Assembly: GCA_963752745.1 (NCBI GenBank)
Contig: CAVWAK010000014.1
Span: 1-64,000 of the forward strand
Direction: 5' to 3'
Length of the DNA stretch: 64,000 bases
DNA from: Thiogranum sp963752745
GTDB lineage: Bacteria > Pseudomonadota > Gammaproteobacteria > DSM-19610
Shown in pieces: positions 1 to 6,860 of this stretch. A program made the translations under genes and the position numbers. The notes below the pieces were generated by a model that saw only the letters and a program-made list of their open reading frames with translations, made no database searches and was not told the origin of the DNA. Every line of letters begins with the position of its first letter. The first letter of the stretch is position 1.

Positions 1-4
1 ATAA

Positions 5-15
5 TGTTGACACCT
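5..15 (+). repeat. left terminal inverted repeat of the IS
   Basis: TGTTGACACCT, exactly complementary to positions 1202-1212. It begins with TG as most IS3-family ends do. Confidence 0.9.
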
Positions 16-40
16 CCATCTAACGCATGGAGGTCAGAAA

Positions 41-370
41 ATGGCTAGAAGAAAGACCTATAATCGATACACGGACTATTTCAAAGCAACAGCGGTCCGA
101 CTTAGTTCCCTGAAGGGGGTCCAGATTGGGGATGTCGCCGAATCTCTGGATATCCATCCCTTCATGTTGTCTCGTTGGCGAAAGGAATACAGAGAAGGTC
201 GTATTATGGCGGGAGGGAAAAATATTTCGTTGGATCCTGAAGCCGCTGCGGAATTGAAGAGGTTGCGTAAGCTGGAGCGAGATCACAAAATCCTGCTGCA
301 GGAGCATGCACTGTTAAAAAAAGCCATCCGGTTCTCTTTGAAACAAAAAAAGAAATCTTCGCATTTATAG
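41..370 (+). CDS. IS3-family transposase OrfA
   Basis: This 109-residue protein is the DNA-binding part of the IS3-family transposase. A helix-turn-helix lies at about residues 8-55 (phrases such as DVAESLDIHPFMLSRWRKEY), followed by a leucine-rich coiled coil (LKRLRKLERDHKILLQEHALLKKA) that lets OrfA and OrfAB multimerise. Residues are listed here only to show the motif; the coiled coil ends near residue 98. The frame stops at 368-370, overlapping the start of the OrfB frame. The A-rich slippery run at 346-352 should give an OrfAB fusion by -1 frameshifting. ATG at 41 follows a GGAGG-type ribosome site at 30-34. Confidence 0.9.
   Translation: MARRKTYNRYTDYFKATAVRLSSLKGVQIGDVAESLDIHPFMLSRWRKEYREGRIMAGGKNISLDPEAAAELKRLRKLERDHKILLQEHALLKKAIRFSLKQKKKSSHL
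346..352 (+). other. programmed -1 frameshift heptamer (A AAA AAG)
   Basis: The OrfA frame reads CAA AAA AAG here. Slipping back one base leads into the OrfB frame, which then continues with KEIFAFIEENRDDFGVALM, the usual N-terminal sequence of IS3 OrfB. A AAA AAG is the classical slippery heptamer of this family. The fusion product would run from 41 to 1203. Confidence 0.8.
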
Positions 371-399
371 AAGAGAACCGGGATGACTTTGGTGTTGCG

Positions 400-1203
400 T
401 TGATGTGCCGTCTGTATGGCGTTACCCGAGGGGGTTACTATGCCTGGCGCAGCCGAGGGCTTAGTGATCGTCGCAAAGAAGACCTGGGATTAAAAGAGTG
501 GGTCAAGGTGTTGTATGAACGAAGTCATGGGATCTATGGTGCCCCTCGTATTCAAGCGGACCTGGTGAGCATTGATAAGCACCATTCTAAGAAGCGCATA
601 GCGCGGCTTATGGTGGAAGGGGGGCTGGAAGGCCGCTGTATGAGGATATATCGTAGTAATCGCAGCCACGCCGCACCTTGCCGGAATATCGATCACGCAT
701 CACTGGATGGCGTCGATGGTCCCAATCAAGCATGGGTGGGTGATGTTACCTATATCAAGGTGCGTGGGCAGTGGCACTATTTGGCGGTTGTAATGGATTG
801 GTTTACACGGCGTATACTTGGATGGTCGCTTGGAGATCGTAGAACAGTTGCACTTACGCTGAGAGCCTTGAATCAAGCAGTACGTAACCGGTGCCCAGAC
901 CAGTCGATCATATTCCACTCAGATCGTGGCGTTGAGTACATTGGAAACGCATTTCGAAACCGTCTGAAAAGACTGGGCTTCATTCAGAGCGTGAACCGGC
1001 TAAATCGCATGAATGATAATGCCCGAATGGAATCGTTTTTTGGCTCACTGAAATCTGAATGGCTATATGGTTTGAGATTTGACACAGTGGGAGCACTGCG
1101 TGGACGCATAGAAAGCTATATGCCATTCTACAATCAGCAACGTATGCATTCATCATTGGAGTACATGGCGCCGGCAACTTATGAAGAATCATTTAACAAC
1201 TAG
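400..1203 (+). CDS. IS3-family transposase OrfB (DDE integrase domain)
   Basis: This is the catalytic half of the transposase, an rve-type RNase H fold. The HTH_21-like segment (HGIYGAPRI) is at about residues 45-60. The DDE triad is visible: the first Asp in VGDVTY (about residue 114), the second in HSDRGVEY (about 174) and the Glu in NARMESFFGSLKSE (about 210). An ATG at 400 opens the listed frame, but the frame is open upstream to about 346, so the active product is most likely the OrfAB frameshift fusion. It ends with TAG inside the right terminal repeat. Confidence 0.92.
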   Translation: MMCRLYGVTRGGYYAWRSRGLSDRRKEDLGLKEWVKVLYERSHGIYGAPRIQADLVSIDKHHSKKRIARLMVEGGLEGRCMRIYRSNRSHAAPCRNIDHASLDGVDGPNQAWVGDVTYIKVRGQWHYLAVVMDWFTRRILGWSLGDRRTVALTLRALNQAVRNRCPDQSIIFHSDRGVEYIGNAFRNRLKRLGFIQSVNRLNRMNDNARMESFFGSLKSEWLYGLRFDTVGALRGRIESYMPFYNQQRMHSSLEYMAPATYEESFNN

Positions 1204-1212
1204 GTGTCAACA
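1202..1212 (+). repeat. right terminal inverted repeat of the IS
   Basis: AGGTGTCAACA, exact complement of the left end at 5-15. The TAG stop of OrfB uses its first two bases. Confidence 0.9.
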
Positions 1213-1287
1213 AAAGCGGGGCAAACTCCCCCCTTCGGGGCTGGGACGCTCCGCTTCGCTACGCGCCCCTGGCGCAAACCGTTATAC
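1213..1287 (+). repeat. partial attC-like site next to the IS
   Basis: This segment ends in a core GTTATAC (1281-1287). It shares words with the complete attC at 1622-1699: GCTGG(G)ACGC, then GCGCCCCTG, then the core. Its left part, including the inverse core, is missing where the IS right end begins, so the IS probably interrupted it. Also visible is a small palindrome CCCCTTCGGGG at 1232-1242. Confidence 0.5.
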
Positions 1288-1311
1288 GCTCAAATCATCA
1301 AGGAGATCAAA

Positions 1312-1560
1312 ATGAAAAACATCATCGTCTTAGTAGTTCTCACAGTCTTGGCCGGAACCAGCCTCCACGCTATCGCCGGCCCTGATGATCGACAGGATCG
1401 CCGAGAGGAAAGAGGGAGATCAGATGAGAGACAAGACAGGAGAGATTGTCGTCAAGAGGAAGGCGTTGCAGGAAAAGACAAGAGAGACTGCAAACAGGAG
1501 GAAGTACGAGATGGTGTGCGCGGAAAAAAAGGTGAGCGTTTAGGCAGAGACAAAGATTAG
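1312..1560 (+). CDS. cassette 1 protein: small secreted, Arg/Asp/Glu-rich
   Basis: ATG at 1312 is chosen because AGGAG lies at 1301-1305 and the product then starts with a clear signal peptide (MKNIIVLVVLTVLAGTSLHA). The longer frame opening at 1204 would cross the cassette core and is not credible. The mature part, about 60 residues, is almost entirely charged (DRRE, DERQDRR, DCRQEE, GKDKRDCKQEE patterns) with two cysteines in related DCRQEE and DCKQEE contexts, suggesting a short internal duplication. I recognise no family. The gene fills the cassette from just after the core to just before the attC at 1622. Confidence 0.65.
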   Translation: MKNIIVLVVLTVLAGTSLHAIAGPDDRQDRREERGRSDERQDRRDCRQEEGVAGKDKRDCKQEEVRDGVRGKKGERLGRDKD

Positions 1561-1621
1561 CGCCAAACTTTGTTTGGCACACGCTGTGAAGTTGAGCACT
1601 TTTAATCATGCAGCAAGCGCC

Positions 1622-1699
1622 GTATAACCAGCGCAATCAAGTCGCTCCCTATGGTCGCTGGACGCAGCTAGCGCTGCGCCCCTGTTGCAGGCGTTAGCG
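1622..1699 (+). repeat. attC site of cassette 1 (78 bp)
   Basis: Inverse core GTATAAC at 1622-1628, core GTTAGCG at 1693-1699. The inverse core is the exact complement of the core GTTATAC that opens the same cassette at 1281. Inner imperfect pairing GCGCAATCAAG / CTGTTGCAGGC is compatible with the L boxes. Confidence 0.8.
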
Positions 1700-1715
1700 C
1701 TTGATAGCTTGATAG

Positions 1716-1934
1716 ATGCAGAAAACAGATAAAAATAAATCAATCAATAAACACCTGCGTTCTCAATTGATACGCAGGCTGACAATCATTATTTCTGCCA
1801 CGATAGTATTCGTCGGCTTTATGAGTTTTGCCTTGTATAAAGAGTATGGCCCCGACAGCGAAACTGTGAATATCTTCTCTGATATTACCCCAGCGAGCAA
1901 TGACGGTAACAGTAACAACAAAACGAACGATTAA
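1716..1934 (+). CDS. cassette 2 protein: small single-pass membrane protein
   Basis: A 72-residue product begins 17 bases after the cassette core. A basic N-terminus (KTDKNKSINKHLRSQLIRR) precedes one hydrophobic segment at about residues 23-42, followed by an acidic, Asn-rich tail. By the positive-inside rule the tail would face the periplasm. I recognise no family. No strong Shine-Dalgarno sequence is seen before ATG 1716 (GATAG only), so translation may be weak. The orientation and position within a core-paired cassette support it as a real cassette gene. Confidence 0.55.
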   Translation: MQKTDKNKSINKHLRSQLIRRLTIIISATIVFVGFMSFALYKEYGPDSETVNIFSDITPASNDGNSNNKTND

Positions 1935-2009
1935 AGGGGGTTCGCTCCTTTTAGCGCGATACCGCTCGATAATATACTTGCGTATTGTGAATGGATTCTG
2001 AGAAACAAT

Positions 2010-2066
2010 CGCTAACAAATTACTAAACCGGGCGCTCGGCGTTGATGCGCCTACCGACCGTTAGCT
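2010..2066 (+). repeat. attC site of cassette 2 (57 bp)
   Basis: Inverse core CGCTAAC (2010-2016) is the exact complement of the core GTTAGCG that opens cassette 2 at 1693. The right core is GTTAGCT (2060-2066). Internal GGCGC/GCGCC pairing gives a short hairpin. Confidence 0.82.
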
Positions 2067-2539
2067 CAAACGTTCCAATGTCCGTTTTGTTGATTTTTCC
2101 GGCTTCTAAATGACCGGTTGTGGCCGAACTTCCCCGTACGCAGCTGAGCCAAGGATCGGCCCCATTGGTCTTGTGAACGGCAGGTAACGGCCCGAACCCG
2201 GACCTATTAGACCGATTCAATATTAGATTTCTCTAACAGGCGGGAGACGACCCTTTTAAGACATTCCGCGTTTTTTGCCCGAAACCGGACGTTCGCCACC
2301 ATAAGTTTATAAGCTGACACAGAAAAGTGGCCATACTGACTCGAAGATATAGATAGTCAATTCATGATTGAAATCAGGAAAAGAGGAAATATTTCCTGTT
2401 TTTGTGATTTAATATTTACATAATAAAGAAGCCAAGAAATTGATTAATAATGAATAGAATGAATTTTGTGCAGAATCATATCGGGTTCTTATTTCCCACT
2501 AATATAAGTTAGCTATGGCATACAGGAAATAATAAACGT
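2067..2539 (+). other. long non-coding leader of cassette 3
   Basis: About 470 bases lie between the core and the only convincing gene of this cassette, which is unusual because cassette leaders are normally tens of bases. Six-frame reading gives only a poor 65-codon frame on the - strand (2023-2220) that crosses the attC. The left half is GC-balanced and the right half (2340-2539) very AT-rich, suggesting either a decayed gene or a merged cassette whose internal attC was lost. A promoter could lie in the AT-rich part, but I cannot define one. Confidence 0.5.
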
Positions 2540-2917
2540 ATGAGTAAAGATATCATTATTTCAAAACAAGAAGACTATTTGCTTGCGAGCATCTCTGATG
2601 TCCTCATTGTGCCTGATCGTGCTAAAGAAATATTAACTCGAATTAGTGAAGAGTGTTCTAAAAATAACTTTAATAAAGTTATTTTGGATGAGCGAACCGT
2701 TGAGAAACGAGAGGTTCCACCACACGAAATTATGAAATTAAAGGATTTAATAAAAAAAGAAGGCCTTGAAATAATTCGTATGGCGTTTTGGTGTCAACCA
2801 CATCTAATTAACGATGATTCAGAAAAACTAAGCATTTACACGTTTTCGAAAGAATACATCATTAAACATTTCGCCGAAAAGGATAAGGCAGTAGCATGGC
2901 TAAAAACAAAACAATAG
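2540..2917 (+). CDS. cassette 3 protein, STAS/SpoIIAA-like hypothetical
   Basis: A 125-residue soluble protein. The alternating pattern, with a central strand KVILDERTVEKREV followed by helix and a C-terminal FAEKDKAVAWLKTKQ, resembles the SpoIIAA-like/STAS-like small proteins common in integron cassettes, where a similar DxAxAWL phrase closes the domain. This is pattern recognition, not a search result. The gene is much more AT-rich than its surroundings, as cassette genes often are. Its TAG stop overlaps the first bases of the attC at 2916, typical cassette packing. Confidence 0.7.
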   Translation: MSKDIIISKQEDYLLASISDVLIVPDRAKEILTRISEECSKNNFNKVILDERTVEKREVPPHEIMKLKDLIKKEGLEIIRMAFWCQPHLINDDSEKLSIYTFSKEYIIKHFAEKDKAVAWLKTKQ

Positions 2918-2975
2918 CTAACAAATCATTCAAACCGACGCCGAAAAGCGGCGCGGTTTAATTCAAACGTTAGGC
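2916..2975 (+). repeat. attC site of cassette 3 (60 bp)
   Basis: Inverse core AGCTAAC (2916-2922) complements the core GTTAGCT at 2060, and the right core is GTTAGGC (2969-2975). The middle folds as AAACCGaCGCCG / CGGCGCGGTTT. In size and form this is the most canonical attC of the window. Confidence 0.9.
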
Positions 2976-3010
2976 ATCATCCTGGAGTTATACCGAGCAT
3001 ATAGCATGAA

Positions 3011-3178
3011 ATGCGACAAGAAGTCGGACCTATGGCAAAGCGCGCCCTCTTCTATGACCCGGGTAATCCGATGATAAGGGATTATTTTGGTGGTCATGTA
3101 AAAGAAACGATCGAGGTCGGTTTATTCGATGGTGTTCCTGTCATTGAAAAAATTAAGGTTCATGGAAATGACGCCTAA
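3011..3178 (+). CDS. cassette 4 protein, 55 residues, unknown
   Basis: A short frame starts with ATG at 3011 (MRQEVGPMAKRALFYDPGNP) or ATG at 3032 and ends with TAA at 3176-3178. It lies just after the cassette core at 2969. The composition looks like a real folded protein (DYFGGHVKETIEVGLFDGVPVIEKIKVHG has an alternating strand pattern). The stop codon falls in GCCTAAT, one base away from the inverse core GCCTAAC expected for this cassette. That mirrors cassette 3, where the stop also lies in the inverse core. No family recognised. Confidence 0.55.
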   Translation: MRQEVGPMAKRALFYDPGNPMIRDYFGGHVKETIEVGLFDGVPVIEKIKVHGNDA

Positions 3179-3283
3179 TAGTAGTTGTACTGAATGAAGC
3201 CCCTGGAATACATTGAACAGAGAATATCAAACCATCATCGATATGGCATATAAGCTCATGGACAAGAGCTGCACGAGAAGAAG

Positions 3284-3547
3284 ATGAGTACCACCCTGGT
3301 CATCGCATTGGTTGTCCCCTGGGTTTTCTGGGGCGTAGTGATGGGACTCTTGATTGCAGCAGGGAGGTCCTGGATAAACATGCTGCTGATTCCCGTCGGC
3401 ATCACTGTGGTGATCCTGGCCGTAGCCAGCCTTTCTTCAGTCCGGGAAGCCTTCTGGGCCTCCCTCATCCTGCATCTTTTTCTGCTCGTCTTCTTTCTTG
3501 GGTCTTACGTCTCCTTCGTGCTTAGGGAGCGTAAAAAGAAGAGGTGA
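3284..3547 (+). CDS. small three-helix membrane protein, unknown
   Basis: An 87-residue protein with three hydrophobic segments at about residues 4-26, 30-50 and 57-79 and a strongly basic C-terminal tail (RERKKKR) that should face the cytoplasm. It begins about 100 bases after the last cassette gene and is not followed by an attC, so it is probably chromosomal or a cassette stripped of its site. GAAGAAG before the ATG is a weak ribosome site. I recognise no family. Confidence 0.55.
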   Translation: MSTTLVIALVVPWVFWGVVMGLLIAAGRSWINMLLIPVGITVVILAVASLSSVREAFWASLILHLFLLVFFLGSYVSFVLRERKKKR

Positions 3548-3888
3548 TAGTCGGTGGAATCCTATGCTTTATGGTAGTGATTGTTGATAAAATAATTGTA
3601 GTTGTAAAAAAGTTACCGGCCTGGGTGGAAACAATACCTGGTAAACCACACAATTCGTTTGCTTCATTCATCCGAACAAAGTTGCGCCCGGCTCTCTGGT
3701 TCAGACGTCAGGTGAACGTAGCGTAACCAATGTCGTCTGCAAAACCACGGCACTGGAGTATTGCTACGTCATGAATCACAAAGTTCTGTGAGCTCAGCCT
3801 TTAGCGTTAAACAAAAGGCACATGCATATCAGTTGAGAATAACCTGGCAAGGAGATTGAGCCTGCCTTCAAGCTATCGAGGATACACA
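3548..3888. other. intergenic, nothing convincing
   Basis: A 60-codon frame (3544-3726, GTG start) overlaps the previous gene by four bases, but its sequence (a valine-rich start, then ordinary filler) is not persuasive. A GTTAAAC at 3802 resembles an attC core, yet no complementary arm lies upstream. A GAGG at 3878 serves the next gene. Confidence 0.4.
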
Positions 3889-4266
3889 ATGAAAACACCG
3901 TTAATAACTACCGTACTAGCCGCAATGTTCGCTTCTGCACCCGCACTGGCGGAAAAGCCTGAGTGGGCAGGCAAAGGAAAACCGGGCGCTGAACAAAAAG
4001 CAGCTCATAAAGACGCCATGAATGCCAAAGGAGGTACGAAGAATGAAATTGAAGAGGGTAAAAACAAGAAATACAAATTAGATAAAAACAAGGAAGAAAA
4101 AATCAACAAAGACAAGGGTGAACACGAACACGACGGTAAGAGAGAGACTGAAAAACACAAAATGGAAAAAACAGAACGAGAGCAGAAAGAGCTGGGCAAG
4201 GGTTCAGAGGAAGGTCAGGAGTCTCGTGAAACGCGCAAGAAGTGGTGGAAATTGTGGGGCGAGTAA
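3889..4266 (+). CDS. small secreted Lys/Glu-rich protein
   Basis: ATG at 3889 is preferred over the frame start at 3856 because it follows GAGG and begins a signal peptide (MKTPLITTVLAAMFASAPALA, cleaved before EKPEW). The mature protein of about 104 residues is dominated by Lys and Glu (KNKKYKLDKNKEEKINKDKG) and ends in a tryptophan-rich KKWWKLWGE. It is likely disordered or a single long charged helix in the periplasm. Start-proximal words EWAGKGKPG resemble small periplasmic proteins of marine gammaproteobacteria. The function is unknown. In style it resembles the cassette protein at 1312. Confidence 0.65.
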   Translation: MKTPLITTVLAAMFASAPALAEKPEWAGKGKPGAEQKAAHKDAMNAKGGTKNEIEEGKNKKYKLDKNKEEKINKDKGEHEHDGKRETEKHKMEKTEREQKELGKGSEEGQESRETRKKWWKLWGE

Positions 4267-4301
4267 AGCCTGGCAATTGCAAATCAAGTGTCGTTGCGGG
4301 A

Positions 4302-5510
4302 TTAGTTCCGCGACGGCAGGATCGAGAGTCTGAATAAACCTTCGGTCGCTGAATCGCTGGTGAAGTAAAGCGCACCGTCCGGACCAATCATTACGCCCAC
4401 GGGACGTGCGAGGCGCTTGCCATCGGCGCTTTGAAAGCCGCTGACAATATCGAGAGTTTCCAGTGCGTTTCCGTTCTCGAAACGCACCATCATCAAACGC
4501 GGCGGTCTTCGCGTTGCTGGACTGCCGATGAAACCACCTGTCGGTTTTGTACCCCACGAACCCTTGAAGGCAACAATCGCATTGTGCGTAAAGCGTGCAT
4601 CAAGCGCGTTTTCTGGAACAAAGGCGACACCCATCGGTGCGTTGCGTGCCGGAAAAGTGGCAACTGGAAGTGTCACCTGTTCAGCGGGTCGGGGTGGCGG
4701 GCTTGCTATACAGTCGTCGCGTTGAAGTTTTTTGCCATCGTATTGAAACCAGGGCATGCCGTGAAAAGAGTCTGGTTTTAGCGCTGAAAAATATTCCGGG
4801 GGTTGTTCAAAGCCCAGGTGGTCCGGGCCGTTATTACTTGCATGCAATATTCTGCTCACCGGGTGCCAGTCCATGCCGACCGGGTTGCGCAGGCCGGTGG
4901 CGAACGGTAGCAGTCGTTTCTTCGCGGTAGATTCGTCGAGCACCAGGACACCGCCACGCCGGCGGTCAAACGGGTAGTCACCACTTATATACTCGTCGCT
5001 GCAGTTGCCACTGATCCCTAGTGAAACATAGATGCGCCCGTCGGGTCCGATGGCCACGGTGCGACTGGTGTGGCTGCCGCCAGTTGGCAGCGGTGCCAGC
5101 AGTGCAACATCTTCCAAACCAATGGCGGCCTGCCCGGGTTTATAGGGCGTTGCATACAGACCGTCGGTTTGCGCAATCAGCAGCTCACCTGTCCGGTAGG
5201 CGATACTGTGTGGGTAGTCCGGCAGATTAATCAGCACATCAGCATCGGTATAGGGTGGAGTCAGGCGGTAGATATTGCCGGAGCGCGAACCGACCAGCAG
5301 GTCGCCATTTGGCAGAAAGGTCATCAGCCGTGGGCTGTCCATCTCTGTGGTCAGCAGCTCCAGTTGTGTACTGGAAGGTATGTTGAGCACCCAGCGTTGG
5401 CCGTCGACACTGAGTGCCTGGGGCTGAGTGTTTAAATCTGCCGTGCTGGCTGGCGTGGATGCCATGCAGCCAAGTGACCATGCAACACAGATTAACAGTA
5501 TGCGCGTCAT
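4302..5510 (-). CDS. sorbosone/aldose dehydrogenase-like beta-propeller lipoprotein
   Basis: A 402-residue protein of the glucose/sorbosone dehydrogenase (YliI-like) six-bladed propeller family, whose members oxidise sugars with PQQ in the periplasm. The start at 5510 (MTRILLICVAWSLGC) gives a lipoprotein signal with Cys after SLG; a longer frame would run into tRNA-Arg. Family motifs are GGSHTSRTVAIGPDGRIYVS, ATGLRNPVGMDWHP, GPDHLG and GVMIGPDGALYFTSD near the C-terminus. Whether PQQ is really bound, and the substrate, cannot be read from sequence alone. It is transcribed convergently with the gene at 3889. Confidence 0.85.
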   Translation of the reverse strand: MTRILLICVAWSLGCMASTPASTADLNTQPQALSVDGQRWVLNIPSSTQLELLTTEMDSPRLMTFLPNGDLLVGSRSGNIYRLTPPYTDADVLINLPDYPHSIAYRTGELLIAQTDGLYATPYKPGQAAIGLEDVALLAPLPTGGSHTSRTVAIGPDGRIYVSLGISGNCSDEYISGDYPFDRRRGGVLVLDESTAKKRLLPFATGLRNPVGMDWHPVSRILHASNNGPDHLGFEQPPEYFSALKPDSFHGMPWFQYDGKKLQRDDCIASPPPRPAEQVTLPVATFPARNAPMGVAFVPENALDARFTHNAIVAFKGSWGTKPTGGFIGSPATRRPPRLMMVRFENGNALETLDIVSGFQSADGKRLARPVGVMIGPDGALYFTSDSATEGLFRLSILPSRN

Positions 5511-5552
5511 ATCATTTGGCCCGGTGACAGGCTGCACGCCAGGTGTGGAAAA

Positions 5553-5629
5553 TGGCGCGCCCGAGAGGATTCGAACCTCTGACACCCGGCTTCGGAAGCC
5601 GGTACTCTATCCAGCTGAGCTACGGGCGC
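5553..5629 (-). tRNA. tRNA-Arg (anticodon CCG), CCA encoded
   Basis: On the - strand the gene begins GCGCCCG and ends CGGGCGC-G-CCA, giving a seven-base-pair acceptor stem. The D-arm is AGCTCAGCTGGATAGAG, the anticodon stem-loop CCGGC TTCCGAA GCCGG gives anticodon CCG, and the T-arm carries GGTTCGAATCC. Length is 77 bases including the encoded CCA. Confidence 0.97.
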
Positions 5630-5776
5630 TGGGGGCGTGTAAGAGTATCTTCTTGAAGGGGATTCGTCTACGGGCAATAGCCTTTTGTTAACTGTTTCCA
5701 ACCAGCACTTTGCGGCGGTGGAAACAGGGTGCTGGCAACATACCTGTAAAATGGGCCGGTAAAAGCGGAATTATAA

Positions 5777-6844
5777 TTGCATTGCTGTTGGCAGTTAGCT
5801 CGCCAACCAGTCAAAGTGATTGTGGATACCAGCAAAATACCAGGCATTATGCGCGAACCGGAGGGCTTCCTGCCCAATAGCCTGGCGCTTGGATATGCGT
5901 TAACTGCTCAGATTATAGGACTTTTTCTGATAACGCGCAGTTCCACCGCGGCGATTGTGCCGGGCATTCTGTTGACCGCCCACAGTATGGTGATCGCTTC
6001 TTACCTGATCCATGAGTGTGCACACATGACCCTTTTCAGGGCACAGGCAGTGAACCGGCGGGTCGGTGAGCTGATGGCCTGGATCAGCGGGGCATCCTAT
6101 GCCTCGTTCGAGCGTATCCGCCATTTTCATATTCGCCACCATCGCGATCGGGCCGACGTGGCACGTTTTAATTACAAGGATTTCCTGCGGGCGCGGTCGC
6201 CCGTGTTGCTGCGACTGGTGTATGCACTGGAGTGGGCTTACATACCGGCTATCGAGCTGATCATGCATGCCCAGGTTATGCTGCGCCCGTTTATCGACCC
6301 CGGGGTCCGGCAGCAGCGTCGACGAGTACTGGTCACGCTTGCGAGCCGGGTCGCTTTGTTCGCCCTGCTATTCACTATCCAGCCGTTGTCGTTGCTTTGG
6401 TTTGCCGTGGCGTACCTGCTGTTCGTAAGCGTGATGAGTTTTTTTGATGCATTTCATCACACCTTTGAACAGTACTATATCGATGACGATCAGGCGCCAT
6501 TACCGATGGAAGGTAAAGACCGGGTATACGAACAGGCGAACACCTATTCCAACCTGGTGTCTGTGCGACACCCGTGGCTGAACTATCTGACTCTGAACTT
6601 TAATTATCACAACGCCCATCACGAACGCGCCAGCACGCCCTGGTACCGCTTGCCGGCGTTACATCGGCAGCTTTATGGCGCTGAAAATCGACAACTGATC
6701 ACGTTCACGGAGTTGTTACGCACCTTTCATCGCAACCGCTTGCGGCGCATTCTGGACGACGATTACGGTGCGGTCAGCGAGGGCGCGAATCGCGCTGACC
6801 AGTTCGTGGGTGCGCACGGCGTTTCCCTCCTGACGGTCGTTTAG
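5777..6844 (+). CDS. membrane fatty acid desaturase family protein
   Basis: The protein carries the histidine boxes of membrane di-iron desaturases: HECAH (about residue 81), HIRHH (about 117) and HNAHH (about 276), separated by hydrophobic segments. These enzymes introduce double bonds or hydroxyl groups into acyl chains or related lipids; the exact substrate is unknown. The frame opens with TTG at 5777. GTG at 5816 or 5822, or ATG at 5849 (MREPEGFLPNSLA), are equally possible, and no start has a good ribosome site. The metallo-hydrolase gene follows 16 bases later, so the two are probably co-transcribed. Confidence 0.82.
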   Translation: MHCCWQLARQPVKVIVDTSKIPGIMREPEGFLPNSLALGYALTAQIIGLFLITRSSTAAIVPGILLTAHSMVIASYLIHECAHMTLFRAQAVNRRVGELMAWISGASYASFERIRHFHIRHHRDRADVARFNYKDFLRARSPVLLRLVYALEWAYIPAIELIMHAQVMLRPFIDPGVRQQRRRVLVTLASRVALFALLFTIQPLSLLWFAVAYLLFVSVMSFFDAFHHTFEQYYIDDDQAPLPMEGKDRVYEQANTYSNLVSVRHPWLNYLTLNFNYHNAHHERASTPWYRLPALHRQLYGAENRQLITFTELLRTFHRNRLRRILDDDYGAVSEGANRADQFVGAHGVSLLTVV

Positions 6845-6860
6845 GACCGGTGGCCATATC

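Larger units (their letters stand above)
5..1212 (+). mobile_element. IS3-family insertion sequence, apparently complete
   Basis: Perfect 11-bp terminal inverted repeats (TGTTGACACCT at 5-15, its complement at 1202-1212) enclose two overlapping transposase frames in the order and phase usual for IS3-family elements. The stop codon of the second frame lies inside the right repeat. The element is about 1.2 kb, normal for the family. Only four bases precede it in the window, and no convincing target-site duplication can be read (left flank ATAA, right flank AAAG). Its right end abuts attC-like sequence, so it sits in the integron array. All key residues and the frameshift signal are intact, so it may be active. 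Confidence 0.93.
1213..3179 (+). other. integron gene-cassette array (distal part)
   Basis: Four consecutive short genes, all on the + strand, are separated by attC-type recombination sites. The decisive sign is core pairing: cassette 1 opens with GTTATAC (1281) and its attC opens with GTATAAC (1622); cassette 2 opens with GTTAGCG (1693) and its attC with CGCTAAC (2010); cassette 3 opens with GTTAGCT (2060) and its attC with AGCTAAC (2916). Cassette 4 opens with GTTAGGC (2969) but ends at GCCTAAT (3173) with no attC after it. No integrase gene is visible; given the orientation, intI and attI would lie to the left of the window. Confidence 0.85.

Noticed and set aside
1..1220. Target-site duplication of the IS
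   Set aside because: Left flank ATAA and right flank AAAG do not match at 3-5 bases, and too little left flank is available to judge.
2023..2220. 65-codon frame on the - strand
   Set aside because: It crosses the attC site, has no ribosome site and no protein-like pattern.
2236..2260. Mini-ykkC-like word (GGGAGACGACCC) in the cassette 3 leader
   Set aside because: The loop would be AGACGA rather than ACGR, and there is only one hairpin and no guanidine-related gene.
3544..3726. 60-codon frame after the small membrane protein
   Set aside because: Sequence is not convincing and it overlaps the previous gene; kept only as a remark in the intergenic entry.
3721..3808. Possible further attC (GCGTAAC...GTTAAAC)
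   Set aside because: The core-like words exist, but the arms between them show no complementary L boxes and the inverse core differs from the one expected for the cassette.
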